Source: Bacillota bacterium (lineage in GTDB: Bacteria > Bacillota > Clostridia > Lachnospirales > Lachnospiraceae). Taken from it: a stretch of DNA of 64,000 nucleotides. A program made the position numbers and the translations under genes. Below, in pieces: positions 26,550-34,982 of the stretch. Under the pieces are notes generated by a model, which did not search any database, was not told the origin of the DNA, and worked only from the letters and a program-made list of their open reading frames with translations. Every line of letters begins with the position of its first letter. Positions within the stretch are counted from its first letter, which is position 1. Location: positions 16,323 through 80,322 of the forward strand of contig JAEWYQ010000032.1 in the NCBI GenBank assembly GCA_023395555.1. The letters run 5' to 3'.

Positions 26550-27332
26550 ATGGATAGCATCCGGACAGCTGTGATTGAGGAGGATTATGTGAAGGAACAG
26601 GTATTGGTAGTTGAGAATGTCAGTATGAAATTTAACCTGATGGAGAACAAGGTTGATAATATTAAGGAATATTTTATTAAGATGCTGAAGAACGAGCTGC
26701 GTTACCAGGAGTTCTGGGCCCTGCATAATGTCTCCTTTACCGTCAATAAAGGGGACAGGCTGGGGATTCTGGGGCTGAACGGAGCCGGGAAGAGCACCCT
26801 GCTTAAGATTATTGCAGGGGTGTTGAAGGCGACAGAGGGCAGTGTCTCCATCCGGGGAAAGATTGTGCCCCTGCTTGAGCTGGGGGCAGGCTTTGATGCT
26901 CAGTATACGGGGGCGGAAAACATCTATCTATACGGAGCGGTGCTGGGATATTCCAGGGATTTTATCCGGCAGAGGTATGATGAAATTGTTGATTTTTCCG
27001 AGCTGGGAGATTTCATTAATGTTCCGGTGAAGAACTATTCCTCCGGTATGAAGGCGAGACTTGGTTTTTCTATAGCAACCATCGTGGAGCCGGAGATTCT
27101 GATTCTGGATGAGGTTCTGGCGGTGGGAGACGCAAAGTTCCGCAAGAAAAGCGAAAAGAAGATAAAGAGTATGTTCGACGGCGGAGTTACGGTTTTATTT
27201 GTATCCCATTCCCTGGAGCAGGTGAACCGTCTGTGCAACCGGGCAATTCTCCTGGATAAGGGGAGCTTGATTGCCAAGGGCAAGGTGGGAGATGTCAGTG
27301 CGATCTATGAAGCAAAGATAAATGAATTTTAA
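26550..27332 (+). CDS. tagH: ABC transporter ATPase, teichoic acid/polysaccharide exporter
   Basis: 260 residues. Walker A GLNGAGKSTLLK, a shortened signature region (NYSSGMKARLGFSI), Walker B ILILDEVLAVGDAKFRKK and switch His in VSHSLEQ. The AVGD after the Walker B Glu and the N-terminal VSMKFNLMENKVDNIKEYF are typical of TagH/Wzt/RfbB ATPases. There is no C-terminal carbohydrate-binding domain, unlike Wzt of group 2. It starts 9 bases after the permease. Confidence 0.88.
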   Translation: MDSIRTAVIEEDYVKEQVLVVENVSMKFNLMENKVDNIKEYFIKMLKNELRYQEFWALHNVSFTVNKGDRLGILGLNGAGKSTLLKIIAGVLKATEGSVSIRGKIVPLLELGAGFDAQYTGAENIYLYGAVLGYSRDFIRQRYDEIVDFSELGDFINVPVKNYSSGMKARLGFSIATIVEPEILILDEVLAVGDAKFRKKSEKKIKSMFDGGVTVLFVSHSLEQVNRLCNRAILLDKGSLIAKGKVGDVSAIYEAKINEF

Positions 27333-27391
27333 GGCCATGACCTGAAAGGAGGAAGCTCCCGTCCGGCACGGATATACCGGACCGGGGCACA

Positions 27392-27796
27392 ATGACGATG
27401 AAGAAAGTAATTACTTACGGGACCTATGATTTGCTGCATGTAGGGCATATCAATCTGCTGAGGAGGGCCAGGGAACTGGGGGATTATCTGGTGGTAGTGC
27501 TCTCCTCTGATGAATTCAATGCGCTGAAGCATAAGACGGCCTATCATTGCTATGAAGACCGCAAGATCATACTGGAAGCTATCAAATACGTGGATGAAGT
27601 GATACCGGAGTATACCTGGGAACAGAAGATACAGGATGTGGTTGACAACCAGATTGATGTGTTTGTCATGGGCGATGACTGGGCAGGACAGTTTGATTTC
27701 CTGAAAGAGTATTGTGAAGTGGTATATCTGCCGCGTACCGATGGGATTTCCACAACAAAGATTAAGAAAGACCTGAATATGGGAAATACAAATTAA
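27392..27796 (+). CDS. tagD: glycerol-3-phosphate cytidylyltransferase
   Basis: Makes CDP-glycerol from CTP and glycerol-3-phosphate, the donor for the three CDP-glycerol transferases of this cluster. 134 residues; signature TYGTYDLLHVGHINLLRRA with the HVGH CTP-binding motif and the C-terminal RTDGISTTKIKK. A second in-frame ATG at 27398 is an alternative start; neither has a strong ribosome site. Confidence 0.93.
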   Translation: MTMKKVITYGTYDLLHVGHINLLRRARELGDYLVVVLSSDEFNALKHKTAYHCYEDRKIILEAIKYVDEVIPEYTWEQKIQDVVDNQIDVFVMGDDWAGQFDFLKEYCEVVYLPRTDGISTTKIKKDLNMGNTN

Positions 27797-27862
27797 GGGG
27801 AAAGCGTTAAAATTGCTGCGCACAAGTTAATAATATAAAATGAATATTGAAAAGAGGAACAT

Positions 27863-29077
27863 ATGAGTCTATCACTGCCGAACAGATTCAAAAAGCAGAA
27901 GCAGAAAGTGAAGAAGAGGCTGAAATCTCTGGTGTTGGGAGTATACCGGCTGGGTGTCAGATGCCTGCCGGTGAATAAAAAGATTATTTTATTTGAGAGC
28001 AATCTGGGACGGAATTATACGGGAAACCCCAGGGCAATCTACGAGGAAATGGTGCGCCAGGGACTGGACCGGCAATACCGTTGTTACTTCATTCTGGAGG
28101 ATGTGAGAACTCCGCTTCCGGGAGCGGCTGTTCCGGTAAAAAGGAGCCGCTTTCTCTATTTTTATTTATTTGCGGCAGCAGGAATCTGGGTATGTGACAC
28201 CCGTCTGCCCAAATATATCGTCAAGAAACCGGGCAGTACCTATATCCAGACCTGGCATGGAACGCCGCTGAAGAAGCTGGCCCTGGATATGGATGCCGTA
28301 TTTATGGCCGGAGAAGGCGGGATTGAGAATTATAAAAAGAATTTCTATAACAATACCAGGACATGGGACTATCTGATTTCCCAGAATCATTATTCTACCG
28401 AGATATTCCGGAGGGCCTTTGCCTTTGATAAGGAGGTATTGGAGATCGGCTATCCCAGGAATGACGTTCTGTTTGCAAAGAACAACCCGGACAGTATCCG
28501 GGAGCTGAAACGGAAGGCGGGGTTGCCCCAGGATAAGAAGATCCTGCTCTATGCGCCGACCTGGAGGGATAATGAATTCTATGGAAAGGGAAAGTATAAG
28601 TTTAATCCTGCCCTGGATTTTGCCGAGCTTCAGAAGAGGCTTGGAGAGGAATATGTTCTGATTGTAAAGTACCACTACCTTGTGATGGACCAGATTGACT
28701 GGAGCCCTTACCAGGGCTTCATCTATCCCTGTGATTTAAGCTATGATATCTCAAATCTATACCTGGTCTCCGATATGCTCATTACCGATTATTCCTCGGT
28801 TATGTTTGACTACAGTCTGCTGAGAAGACCCATGTTCTTTTTCTGTTATGATCTGGAGGAGTATAAGGACACCTTAAGGGGCTTCTATTTTGATTTTCTT
28901 GCAGAGGCTCCCGGACCGGTGACGATGACCACCGGGGAGCTGATCGAGGCAATTAAGAACTATGACCGGGCAGAGTATAGGGAACGGGAGGAAGCCTTCT
29001 ATCTCAAATACAACCATGCGGATGACGGAAGGGCTTCTCAGAGGGTGACCCAGCTGATTCAGACCCTGACACAATAG
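27863..29077 (+). CDS. CDP-glycerol glycerophosphotransferase family protein
   Basis: 404 residues with a single TagB/TagF-type domain preceded by a basic, probably membrane-associating N-terminus (RFKKQKQKVKKRLKS). Motifs: ESNLGRNYTGNPRAIYEEM, QTWHGTPLKKLALDMD, IGYPRNDVLF, APTWRDNEFYGKGKYKF, ITDYSSVMFDYSLL, RGFYFDFLAEAPGP. Adds or polymerises glycerol phosphate onto the lipid-linked acceptor. It is closely similar in motif wording to the C-terminal half of the fusion protein, suggesting duplication within the cluster. Confidence 0.88.
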   Translation: MSLSLPNRFKKQKQKVKKRLKSLVLGVYRLGVRCLPVNKKIILFESNLGRNYTGNPRAIYEEMVRQGLDRQYRCYFILEDVRTPLPGAAVPVKRSRFLYFYLFAAAGIWVCDTRLPKYIVKKPGSTYIQTWHGTPLKKLALDMDAVFMAGEGGIENYKKNFYNNTRTWDYLISQNHYSTEIFRRAFAFDKEVLEIGYPRNDVLFAKNNPDSIRELKRKAGLPQDKKILLYAPTWRDNEFYGKGKYKFNPALDFAELQKRLGEEYVLIVKYHYLVMDQIDWSPYQGFIYPCDLSYDISNLYLVSDMLITDYSSVMFDYSLLRRPMFFFCYDLEEYKDTLRGFYFDFLAEAPGPVTMTTGELIEAIKNYDRAEYREREEAFYLKYNHADDGRASQRVTQLIQTLTQ

Positions 29078-29137
29078 ATTTTATTCCGCGATCTTACATA
29101 CAAAGGCCGGAGAAAACGGAGGATAGGAGTAACGCTC

Positions 29138-30280
29138 ATGATGAAAACCCTTGGTTACCGCCTGTTTGCACTGGTTTATAATCTGTGCCGGCTGGCACCC
29201 GTTCAAAAGAAAAGAGTATTTTGCATTATGACCCATGATGACGGACCAGGAAGCAATGTGAGCATCGCTGCCGCAGTGTTGAAGAACCGTCGGGAGGGTT
29301 ATACCTTTTCCTATCTGACCAAAAAAGAGACAGGGGCGGTAAGGCGTCTGTCCGGAATCAGAACCCTGCTGGCTTTCTTCTTTCAAAAACCCTATGAGCT
29401 GGCAAGAGCGGAGCTGGTGCTGCTGGATAATGTATTCCTTCCCTATGCCTATCTTCGCAGGCGAAAGGGAACGAAGGTGGTGCAGCTGTGGCATGGCACC
29501 GGTACCATCAAGAAATTTGGGCAGGATGTCAACACAGGACGTCTGGGAAAGCTGGAGAAGAGAGCCAATAAAAATATTACTCATCTGATTGTGAATTCCC
29601 CGGATATAAAGCAGCTCTATGCCGGAGCCTTTGGCGTGAAGGAGGAAGTGGTTTATCCCATCGGCCTTCCCAGAACGGATGAGCTGCTTCGCAGAATCCA
29701 GGAGGCGAAGGCTGCGGGAAGCAGCAGGGAGAAGGAGTATATTTACGCAAAATATAAAATACCCGGGGAGAAGAAGCTGATTCTGTATGCACCCACGTTC
29801 CGGGACGACCCCCGGCAGAATCCCCGTCTCATCGAAACCATCAGAGAGCTGGGCAGAGAGCTGCCGAGGGATTATTGCCTGGCACTGAAGCTGCATCCGC
29901 AGATTGCCGGAGCCTTCCGGCAGGTAGAACTGGGAGAGAATATTCTTCAGCTCTCCTTTGAGAAAGATATTAATACGGTGCTGCTGGCATCGGATATTCT
30001 GATTACGGATTATTCCTCCATTATATTTGAATACTGCCTTACCGGACGCCCCATGATCTTTTACGCTTATGATTATGAGGAATTCTCAGAGCAGGGAAGG
30101 GGCTTCTACTACGAATATGCCTCCTTTGTCCCCGGTCCGGTGGTCTATACCGCTCATGAGGCGGCAGAGATCATCCGTCGGGAAGCCTTTGAATTACACA
30201 AGGCCTCCCGTTTTACGGAGCGCTTCTATGGAATCAGGGATGCCAGGGCAACAGAACGTCTGCTGGCTTTGTTGGAATGA
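29138..30280 (+). CDS. CDP-glycerol glycerophosphotransferase family protein, TagB-like
   Basis: 380 residues, more diverged than the two relatives upstream: QLWHGTGTIKKFGQD, IGLPRTDELL, APTFRDDPRQNP, LALKLHPQ, ITDYSSIIFEYCL, GFYYEYASFVPGP. The LWHGTG...LKLHPQ wording is more like TagB, which adds the first glycerol phosphate (priming step), than TagF. A second ATG follows directly (29141). It ends only 13 bases from the stop of the convergent LCP gene. Confidence 0.85.
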   Translation: MMKTLGYRLFALVYNLCRLAPVQKKRVFCIMTHDDGPGSNVSIAAAVLKNRREGYTFSYLTKKETGAVRRLSGIRTLLAFFFQKPYELARAELVLLDNVFLPYAYLRRRKGTKVVQLWHGTGTIKKFGQDVNTGRLGKLEKRANKNITHLIVNSPDIKQLYAGAFGVKEEVVYPIGLPRTDELLRRIQEAKAAGSSREKEYIYAKYKIPGEKKLILYAPTFRDDPRQNPRLIETIRELGRELPRDYCLALKLHPQIAGAFRQVELGENILQLSFEKDINTVLLASDILITDYSSIIFEYCLTGRPMIFYAYDYEEFSEQGRGFYYEYASFVPGPVVYTAHEAAEIIRREAFELHKASRFTERFYGIRDARATERLLALLE

Positions 30281-30293
30281 GAGAAACGGCGGA

Positions 30294-31319
30294 CTATTTG
30301 CTTGTACGGATTCCCTCCACGTAGGAAGAATAATCCATCACGGTAGAACTGGGGGTATACCCGGTTTTGTCATATAGGAATTCATGGAGTCTGGCCACAT
30401 TCTCCTGCAGGTTAATGGGGAACACATAGGATACCTTTTTATAGTTATGGGCGTCTTTTTCAAAAGGAAAGCCGGTGTTATCCACGATATCATAAGAGAA
30501 GACATCCTTAACCAGAGCCAGGATCTCCGCGGCGGTGAGATTGGTATAGATCTGGGGCAGCATCTCATCCACGATGGAATTGACAGTGGAGAGATCGGAA
30601 TCCTTCACCTTGTCCAATATTTTCTGGATTACGATGCGCTGGCGTTCTGTCCGTTTAAAATCATCCCCTGAGGTGTAGCGAATTCTTGCATAAGCGGTAG
30701 CCTGGGTACCATTCACCAGCTGTGTTCCGGCTGATTTCAGGCCGGATACCTGAGTGGAGTTGATTTTGTTCAGCTCCCGGACATAACCATTTAAATATTT
30801 TAATTCGTTCTTGGCAATATCCAGTTCAATTCCTCCCAGAATATCAATGACATTGACAATGGCTGCAAAATTAACGGTGACGAATTCACTGATGTCCAGG
30901 TCAAAATTCCGGTTGATGGTGCTGAGGGCCAGGGAGTATCCGCCCTTAAAATAAGCAGCGTTGATCTTATCATAGCCCTCTCCCGGGATATTCACATAGG
31001 TATCCCGGTAAATGGAAGCTAATTTTATATCCTTGGTTTTATTATTGATGCTGACAATCATGATGGTATCGCTGTGGGTATTCTTCTCCAGAGCATTGCT
31101 CCGGGAGTCCACACCAAACAGGGCGATGCTGCGGTAGCCTTCCGTCTTAATCTCAACTTCATTTTTCTGAATGGAATGGTCGTTTACATTCACATAATTA
31201 ATTCGGCTCATCTTGCCATTAATATAGAATATAGCGAAAATCGATAAAATAGCAAATACTTCAAAAAACAGGACAAGATATAGCTTGCCTTTTTTCTTTC
31301 TTTTCCGTTCCCGCGCCAT
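30294..31319 (-). CDS. LytR-CpsA-Psr family cell-wall polymer ligase
   Basis: 341 residues: basic N-terminus, one membrane anchor (YLVLFFEVFAILSIFAIFYI) and an extracytoplasmic LCP domain (SIALFGVDSRSN, HSDTIMIVSINNKTKDIKLASIYRDTYVNIPG, KINAAYFKGG, RIRYTSGDDFKRTERQR). LCP enzymes transfer undecaprenyl-linked teichoic acids or polysaccharides onto peptidoglycan. Placement convergent to a teichoic-acid-like cluster and directly downstream of a sugar phosphotransferase fits that job. A GAGGG site precedes the ATG. Confidence 0.92.
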   Translation of the reverse strand: MARERKRKKKGKLYLVLFFEVFAILSIFAIFYINGKMSRINYVNVNDHSIQKNEVEIKTEGYRSIALFGVDSRSNALEKNTHSDTIMIVSINNKTKDIKLASIYRDTYVNIPGEGYDKINAAYFKGGYSLALSTINRNFDLDISEFVTVNFAAIVNVIDILGGIELDIAKNELKYLNGYVRELNKINSTQVSGLKSAGTQLVNGTQATAYARIRYTSGDDFKRTERQRIVIQKILDKVKDSDLSTVNSIVDEMLPQIYTNLTAAEILALVKDVFSYDIVDNTGFPFEKDAHNYKKVSYVFPINLQENVARLHEFLYDKTGYTPSSTVMDYSSYVEGIRTSK

Positions 31320-31361
31320 TGCTGCCCTCGTACCTGCCTTTCCTGTCCGGTTCAGACTGTG

Positions 31362-32792
31362 TCAGTATGCATTTTTATTGATAAATCCTTTAAAAATAGT
31401 TAAGAATAATATTTTAAAATCAAGGCCCAGAGTCCAGTTCTCGATATAATACAGATCATGATCAATACGCTTGCGTATGGAGGTATCGCCCCGGTAGCCG
31501 TTGATCTGTGCCCAGCCTGTAAGACCGGGAGAAACCTGATGCTTGATCATATAGCGGGGAATCTCCTCCTTGAACTTCTCTACAAAGAAGGGGCGCTCCG
31601 GCCGGGGTCCCACCAGACTCATATCCCCTTTTAATACATTAAAGAACTGGGGAAATTCATCGATGCTGGTTCTTCGGATAAACTTACCGATGCCGGTCAC
31701 CCGGGGATCGCTGCGGGTGGTCCAGGCTTTTTTCTCTTCCTTCTCTACCTGGATCTCCATGGAACGGAACTTGTACATTTTAAATTCCTTATTATGCCTT
31801 CCGATGCGAACCTGGGAGAAAATCACCGGTCCTGGAGAGGTGAGCTTGATCAGAACCGCTACCAGCACCATGGGAATGGCGAACAGAATCAAAGCAGCGA
31901 TTGCTCCCACGATGTCGATCATCCGCTTGATTACCTGGTTATAGGTATTGCTTAAGGGAACGTTGCGGATATTAATGACGGGCAGACCGTACAAATCCTC
32001 CGTATAGGGGGTAGTCGGTATGAAACTGTAGTAATCCGGAACAAATTTGGTGTGAACACCGGATTTTTCACAGATAGCCACAATGCTTTCCAGCTTTTCA
32101 TATTCATTGACACTTAAGGTGATTGCGATTTCATCCAAGGTCATTTTCTCCAGGAAGGCTTCCAGATGCGTGATGCTCCCAATGACCGGAATCTTCTTAT
32201 ACATGGTGCCGGCCTCGATGTTATCATCCAGGATACCGTGGATATAATAACCCCATTGGGGGTTGGCGAAGATGCGGTCAATATAAGCCTCCGCAGCATG
32301 TCCATATCCAACCAGGATCACATGCTTTAAATTATAGCCCTTCCGTCTGACGGTCCGCAGAATCTGGGACAGGACCATTCGTGAAGCGATGCCCAGGGCA
32401 ATGTTCAAAAGGAAGAAAAAGCCCAGGAAAAGCCGGGAGATGTTGAAATTCAAATCCTTGGTCATATACAGGAAGGAAAGGAAGGTGGTAAAGCCGAAGG
32501 TATTAGCCAGAATGAGATTAGACACCTCGGCCAGCCTGCGCTTACCCCGCTTGGGGGTATACAAATGGGCAAAATAATATACGAACAAATACACCGGAAT
32601 GATAAAGGTCAGCCTCAGCGCATATACATCAACGGAGTAGAAGGTATTCCTCTCTGCTTTCAGGATGGTGAACAGGCTTGTCAAAGGGCTGTGGAACCGG
32701 AGATAATAGGAGAACAGGTAGGCAATAGCTATGGTACAGGCATCCATCAGGACGTGGAGCCGATTAAACATCTTTTGATTATCTTTAATCAT
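31362..32792 (-). CDS. undecaprenyl-phosphate glycosyl-1-phosphate transferase (WbaP type)
   Basis: 476-residue polyprenyl glycosylphosphotransferase, starting polymer synthesis by loading a sugar-1-phosphate on undecaprenyl phosphate. About four N-terminal helices, a nucleotide-binding-like CoA_binding_3 region (VILVGYGHAAEAYIDRI), one helix (ALILFAIPMVLVAVLIKL), then the catalytic domain: SPGPVIFSQVRIG, FKMYKFRSM, RTSIDEFPQFFNVLKGDMSLVGPRPE, PGLTGWAQINGYRG. It lies 42 bases upstream of the LCP gene in one operon. Confidence 0.9.
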   Translation of the reverse strand: MIKDNQKMFNRLHVLMDACTIAIAYLFSYYLRFHSPLTSLFTILKAERNTFYSVDVYALRLTFIIPVYLFVYYFAHLYTPKRGKRRLAEVSNLILANTFGFTTFLSFLYMTKDLNFNISRLFLGFFFLLNIALGIASRMVLSQILRTVRRKGYNLKHVILVGYGHAAEAYIDRIFANPQWGYYIHGILDDNIEAGTMYKKIPVIGSITHLEAFLEKMTLDEIAITLSVNEYEKLESIVAICEKSGVHTKFVPDYYSFIPTTPYTEDLYGLPVINIRNVPLSNTYNQVIKRMIDIVGAIAALILFAIPMVLVAVLIKLTSPGPVIFSQVRIGRHNKEFKMYKFRSMEIQVEKEEKKAWTTRSDPRVTGIGKFIRRTSIDEFPQFFNVLKGDMSLVGPRPERPFFVEKFKEEIPRYMIKHQVSPGLTGWAQINGYRGDTSIRKRIDHDLYYIENWTLGLDFKILFLTIFKGFINKNAY

Positions 32793-32837
32793 ATCAACAC
32801 CTACTTTGCTGTATTAATGAGCTGCATCACCTCTAAT

Positions 32838-32866
32838 ATAATACATGATCGCAGGGATTTCAACAA
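32838..32866 (-). promoter_or_regulatory. promoter of the glycosylphosphotransferase-LCP operon
   Basis: On the minus strand: TTGTTG (32866-32861), 17-base spacer, TATTAT (32843-32838), about 45 bases upstream of the start codon. Confidence 0.6.
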
Positions 32867-32950
32867 CATAAATTTTCTTAAGTTTATTTTAAGACAGCCG
32901 ACAAAAATATATAAATATTACGGATATTTTCACAATCTAAACACAAAAAG

Positions 32951-32960
32951 GTGGTATACT
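32951..32960 (+). promoter_or_regulatory. extended -10 promoter of the HtrA gene
   Basis: GTGGTATACT contains an extended -10 (TGG-TATACT). The -35 region is weak. The HtrA start codon is 57 bases downstream. Confidence 0.5.
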
Positions 32961-33016
32961 GCTTCTAAAAAAGAATTCATGGAAATATTCCGATAGACGA
33001 AAGGAGTGGAGTTTTA

Positions 33017-34801
33017 ATGGATGATTTTGATAACAACAATGTAAGGCCGGAAGAAAATGATAAAAATACAAACAACCCTCAGAATCCCAATGGCAGGGTT
33101 CCTGAATATAGCTTCTGGGCAGAGAATATATCCAATGGAGTGCAGCCCGGGAATCCTGGCAGCTATTCCGATAATCCATATGCGGGTGGCAATGCGGGTC
33201 TGAATCAATCCGGCATGAACCAGGGCGGTTTCAATCCGGGCAATTCGAATCCCGGAGGTTTTAATTCCAATGGTCCGAATTATAATAACCCGAATCCCGG
33301 AGGTCCGAATTATTACCCGGGCGGTGCCGGCACCGGGTATCCGAATTCCAATTTCAATAATGCGGGACAAGGTTATTCCCATCCCGGCTATCATCATAAT
33401 GGATCTCCCAATAATGCCGGCGGGAATTATTCGCATCCCAATGGTTTCCGGCAGATTACTCCTCATCCGAATTATTCCCAGCCAAATTTCAGCCAGCCCG
33501 GCCATAACCAAAACGGCTATCATTCGGGTGCAAATTCCTGGCAGTATGGCACCGACCAGATGGGCAATGGGGAGAAGAAGCAAAAAAAGGAGCGTAAGCC
33601 GGCCAATAAAGCGGTGAAATTCGTTACCAAGGCGGTGAGCTTCGGGCTGATTGCAGCCGTAAGCTTTGTCGGCTTCCAGCAAATTTATTATGCAATGAAT
33701 CCGGATTCCTCCCCTGACCGGATGAGCAAAATCTTTACTGAGGCAAACGCCCCGAATGAGAAATATAAGATTGCCTTCACCTCACCGGGAAAGGTGACAG
33801 TGGGGGAACGCTCGGCTGTCAGCAAGATTGTGGAGGGGGCCATGCCCTCCATCGTTTCCATCAATATCACAGGTACCCAGGCTGTGGATTGGTTCGGCAG
33901 GCAGTACAACCAGGAGGTGGAAGGCTCCGGTTCCGGTTTCATTGTAGGAAAGAATGAAAAGGAACTGTTGATAGCAACCAATAATCATGTGGTGGCGGGA
34001 AGCAGTGCCATCAAGGTAACTTTTATCGACGGGAAAGAAGCGATGGCGGTCATTAAGGGAACGGATGCGGTAGCGGATCTTGCAGTGGTATGCGTGGATG
34101 TGGAAAGCTTGGAACAGTCCACACTGGATGCCATCTCCGTATCCAAACTGGGGGATTCCGAGAATACCAAGGTCGGCCAGATGTCAATTGCCATAGGCAA
34201 TGCCCTGGGCTACGGCCAGTCGGTCACCGTGGGCTATGTCAGCGCAAGGGACCGGGAGGTAGAGGTAACGGACGGCTATGAAACAAATAAGATGATTCTG
34301 CTCCAGACCGATGCGGCCATCAATCCGGGCAACAGCGGCGGAGCCCTGCTCAACCTGGACGGTGAGGTAATCGGAATCAACACGGTAAAATATGCCTCCA
34401 ACGAGGTGGAAGGTATGGGCTATGCCATTCCCATTTCCCGTGCGGTTCCAATTATCAATGAACTGATGAGCCGGGAGATTCTGAAAGAGGAGGAGCAGGG
34501 ATACCTGGGCATTGCAGGAGATGATGTCACGGAGGAGATATCTTCTTACCTCAACATGCCGATTGGAGTATATGTGAAAGAAGTGTCGCCGGGAGGGGCT
34601 GCTGAGAAAGCGGGTCTGCTGTCAGGTGATATCATTACCCGGGTCGATGATATTGAGATAACCTCCATCACCCAATTGAGGAATTATGTTACCAGCAAGC
34701 GTGTGGGAACTTACGTCGAGGTGACCTATATGAGAAAATCCTCCAGCGAGTATCGGGAAGGAAGGGTAAGTATCAGTCTGGGGAAGAGACCGGCAGAGTA
34801 A
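33017..34801 (+). CDS. HtrA/DegP-like S1C serine protease with long Asn/Gly/Pro-rich N-terminal region
   Basis: 594 residues. Residues 1-185 are low-complexity and very rich in Asn, Gly, Pro, Tyr and His; a basic stretch (KKQKKERKPANKAVKF) and one membrane helix (about 203-225) follow. The extracytoplasmic trypsin-like domain has the triad His324 (ATNNHVVAGS), Asp354 (AVADLAVV) and Ser440 (NPGNSGGALL), and one PDZ domain (about 500-590; VKEVSPGGAAEKAGLLSGDIITRVDD). It degrades or refolds damaged exported proteins. The N-terminal tail, predicted cytoplasmic, is far longer than in B. subtilis HtrA and its role is unknown. AAAGGAGTGGAG precedes the ATG. Confidence 0.9.
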   Translation: MDDFDNNNVRPEENDKNTNNPQNPNGRVPEYSFWAENISNGVQPGNPGSYSDNPYAGGNAGLNQSGMNQGGFNPGNSNPGGFNSNGPNYNNPNPGGPNYYPGGAGTGYPNSNFNNAGQGYSHPGYHHNGSPNNAGGNYSHPNGFRQITPHPNYSQPNFSQPGHNQNGYHSGANSWQYGTDQMGNGEKKQKKERKPANKAVKFVTKAVSFGLIAAVSFVGFQQIYYAMNPDSSPDRMSKIFTEANAPNEKYKIAFTSPGKVTVGERSAVSKIVEGAMPSIVSINITGTQAVDWFGRQYNQEVEGSGSGFIVGKNEKELLIATNNHVVAGSSAIKVTFIDGKEAMAVIKGTDAVADLAVVCVDVESLEQSTLDAISVSKLGDSENTKVGQMSIAIGNALGYGQSVTVGYVSARDREVEVTDGYETNKMILLQTDAAINPGNSGGALLNLDGEVIGINTVKYASNEVEGMGYAIPISRAVPIINELMSREILKEEEQGYLGIAGDDVTEEISSYLNMPIGVYVKEVSPGGAAEKAGLLSGDIITRVDDIEITSITQLRNYVTSKRVGTYVEVTYMRKSSSEYREGRVSISLGKRPAE

Positions 34802-34824
34802 TTTTTAAAGAAACAGATTCAGAA

Positions 34825-34865
34825 AACGGAAGCATTGCAGTTCTTTGCATTGCTCCCGTTTTTTA
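34825..34865 (+). terminator. terminator after the HtrA gene
   Basis: Imperfect stem (AACGG-AGCA-TGCA against TGCA-TGCT-CCGTT) with a short loop, followed by a run of T ending near 34864. Confidence 0.75.
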
Positions 34866-34982
34866 TTAAATATTAATGAAAGCTTAAAGAATAGACTATT
34901 GTGTGATACCTGCAGATAAGCTATAATATTTGATAAAATGACGCTTCTCCACAGCAAATGGAGGGAAGAAACGGAGGAAATA

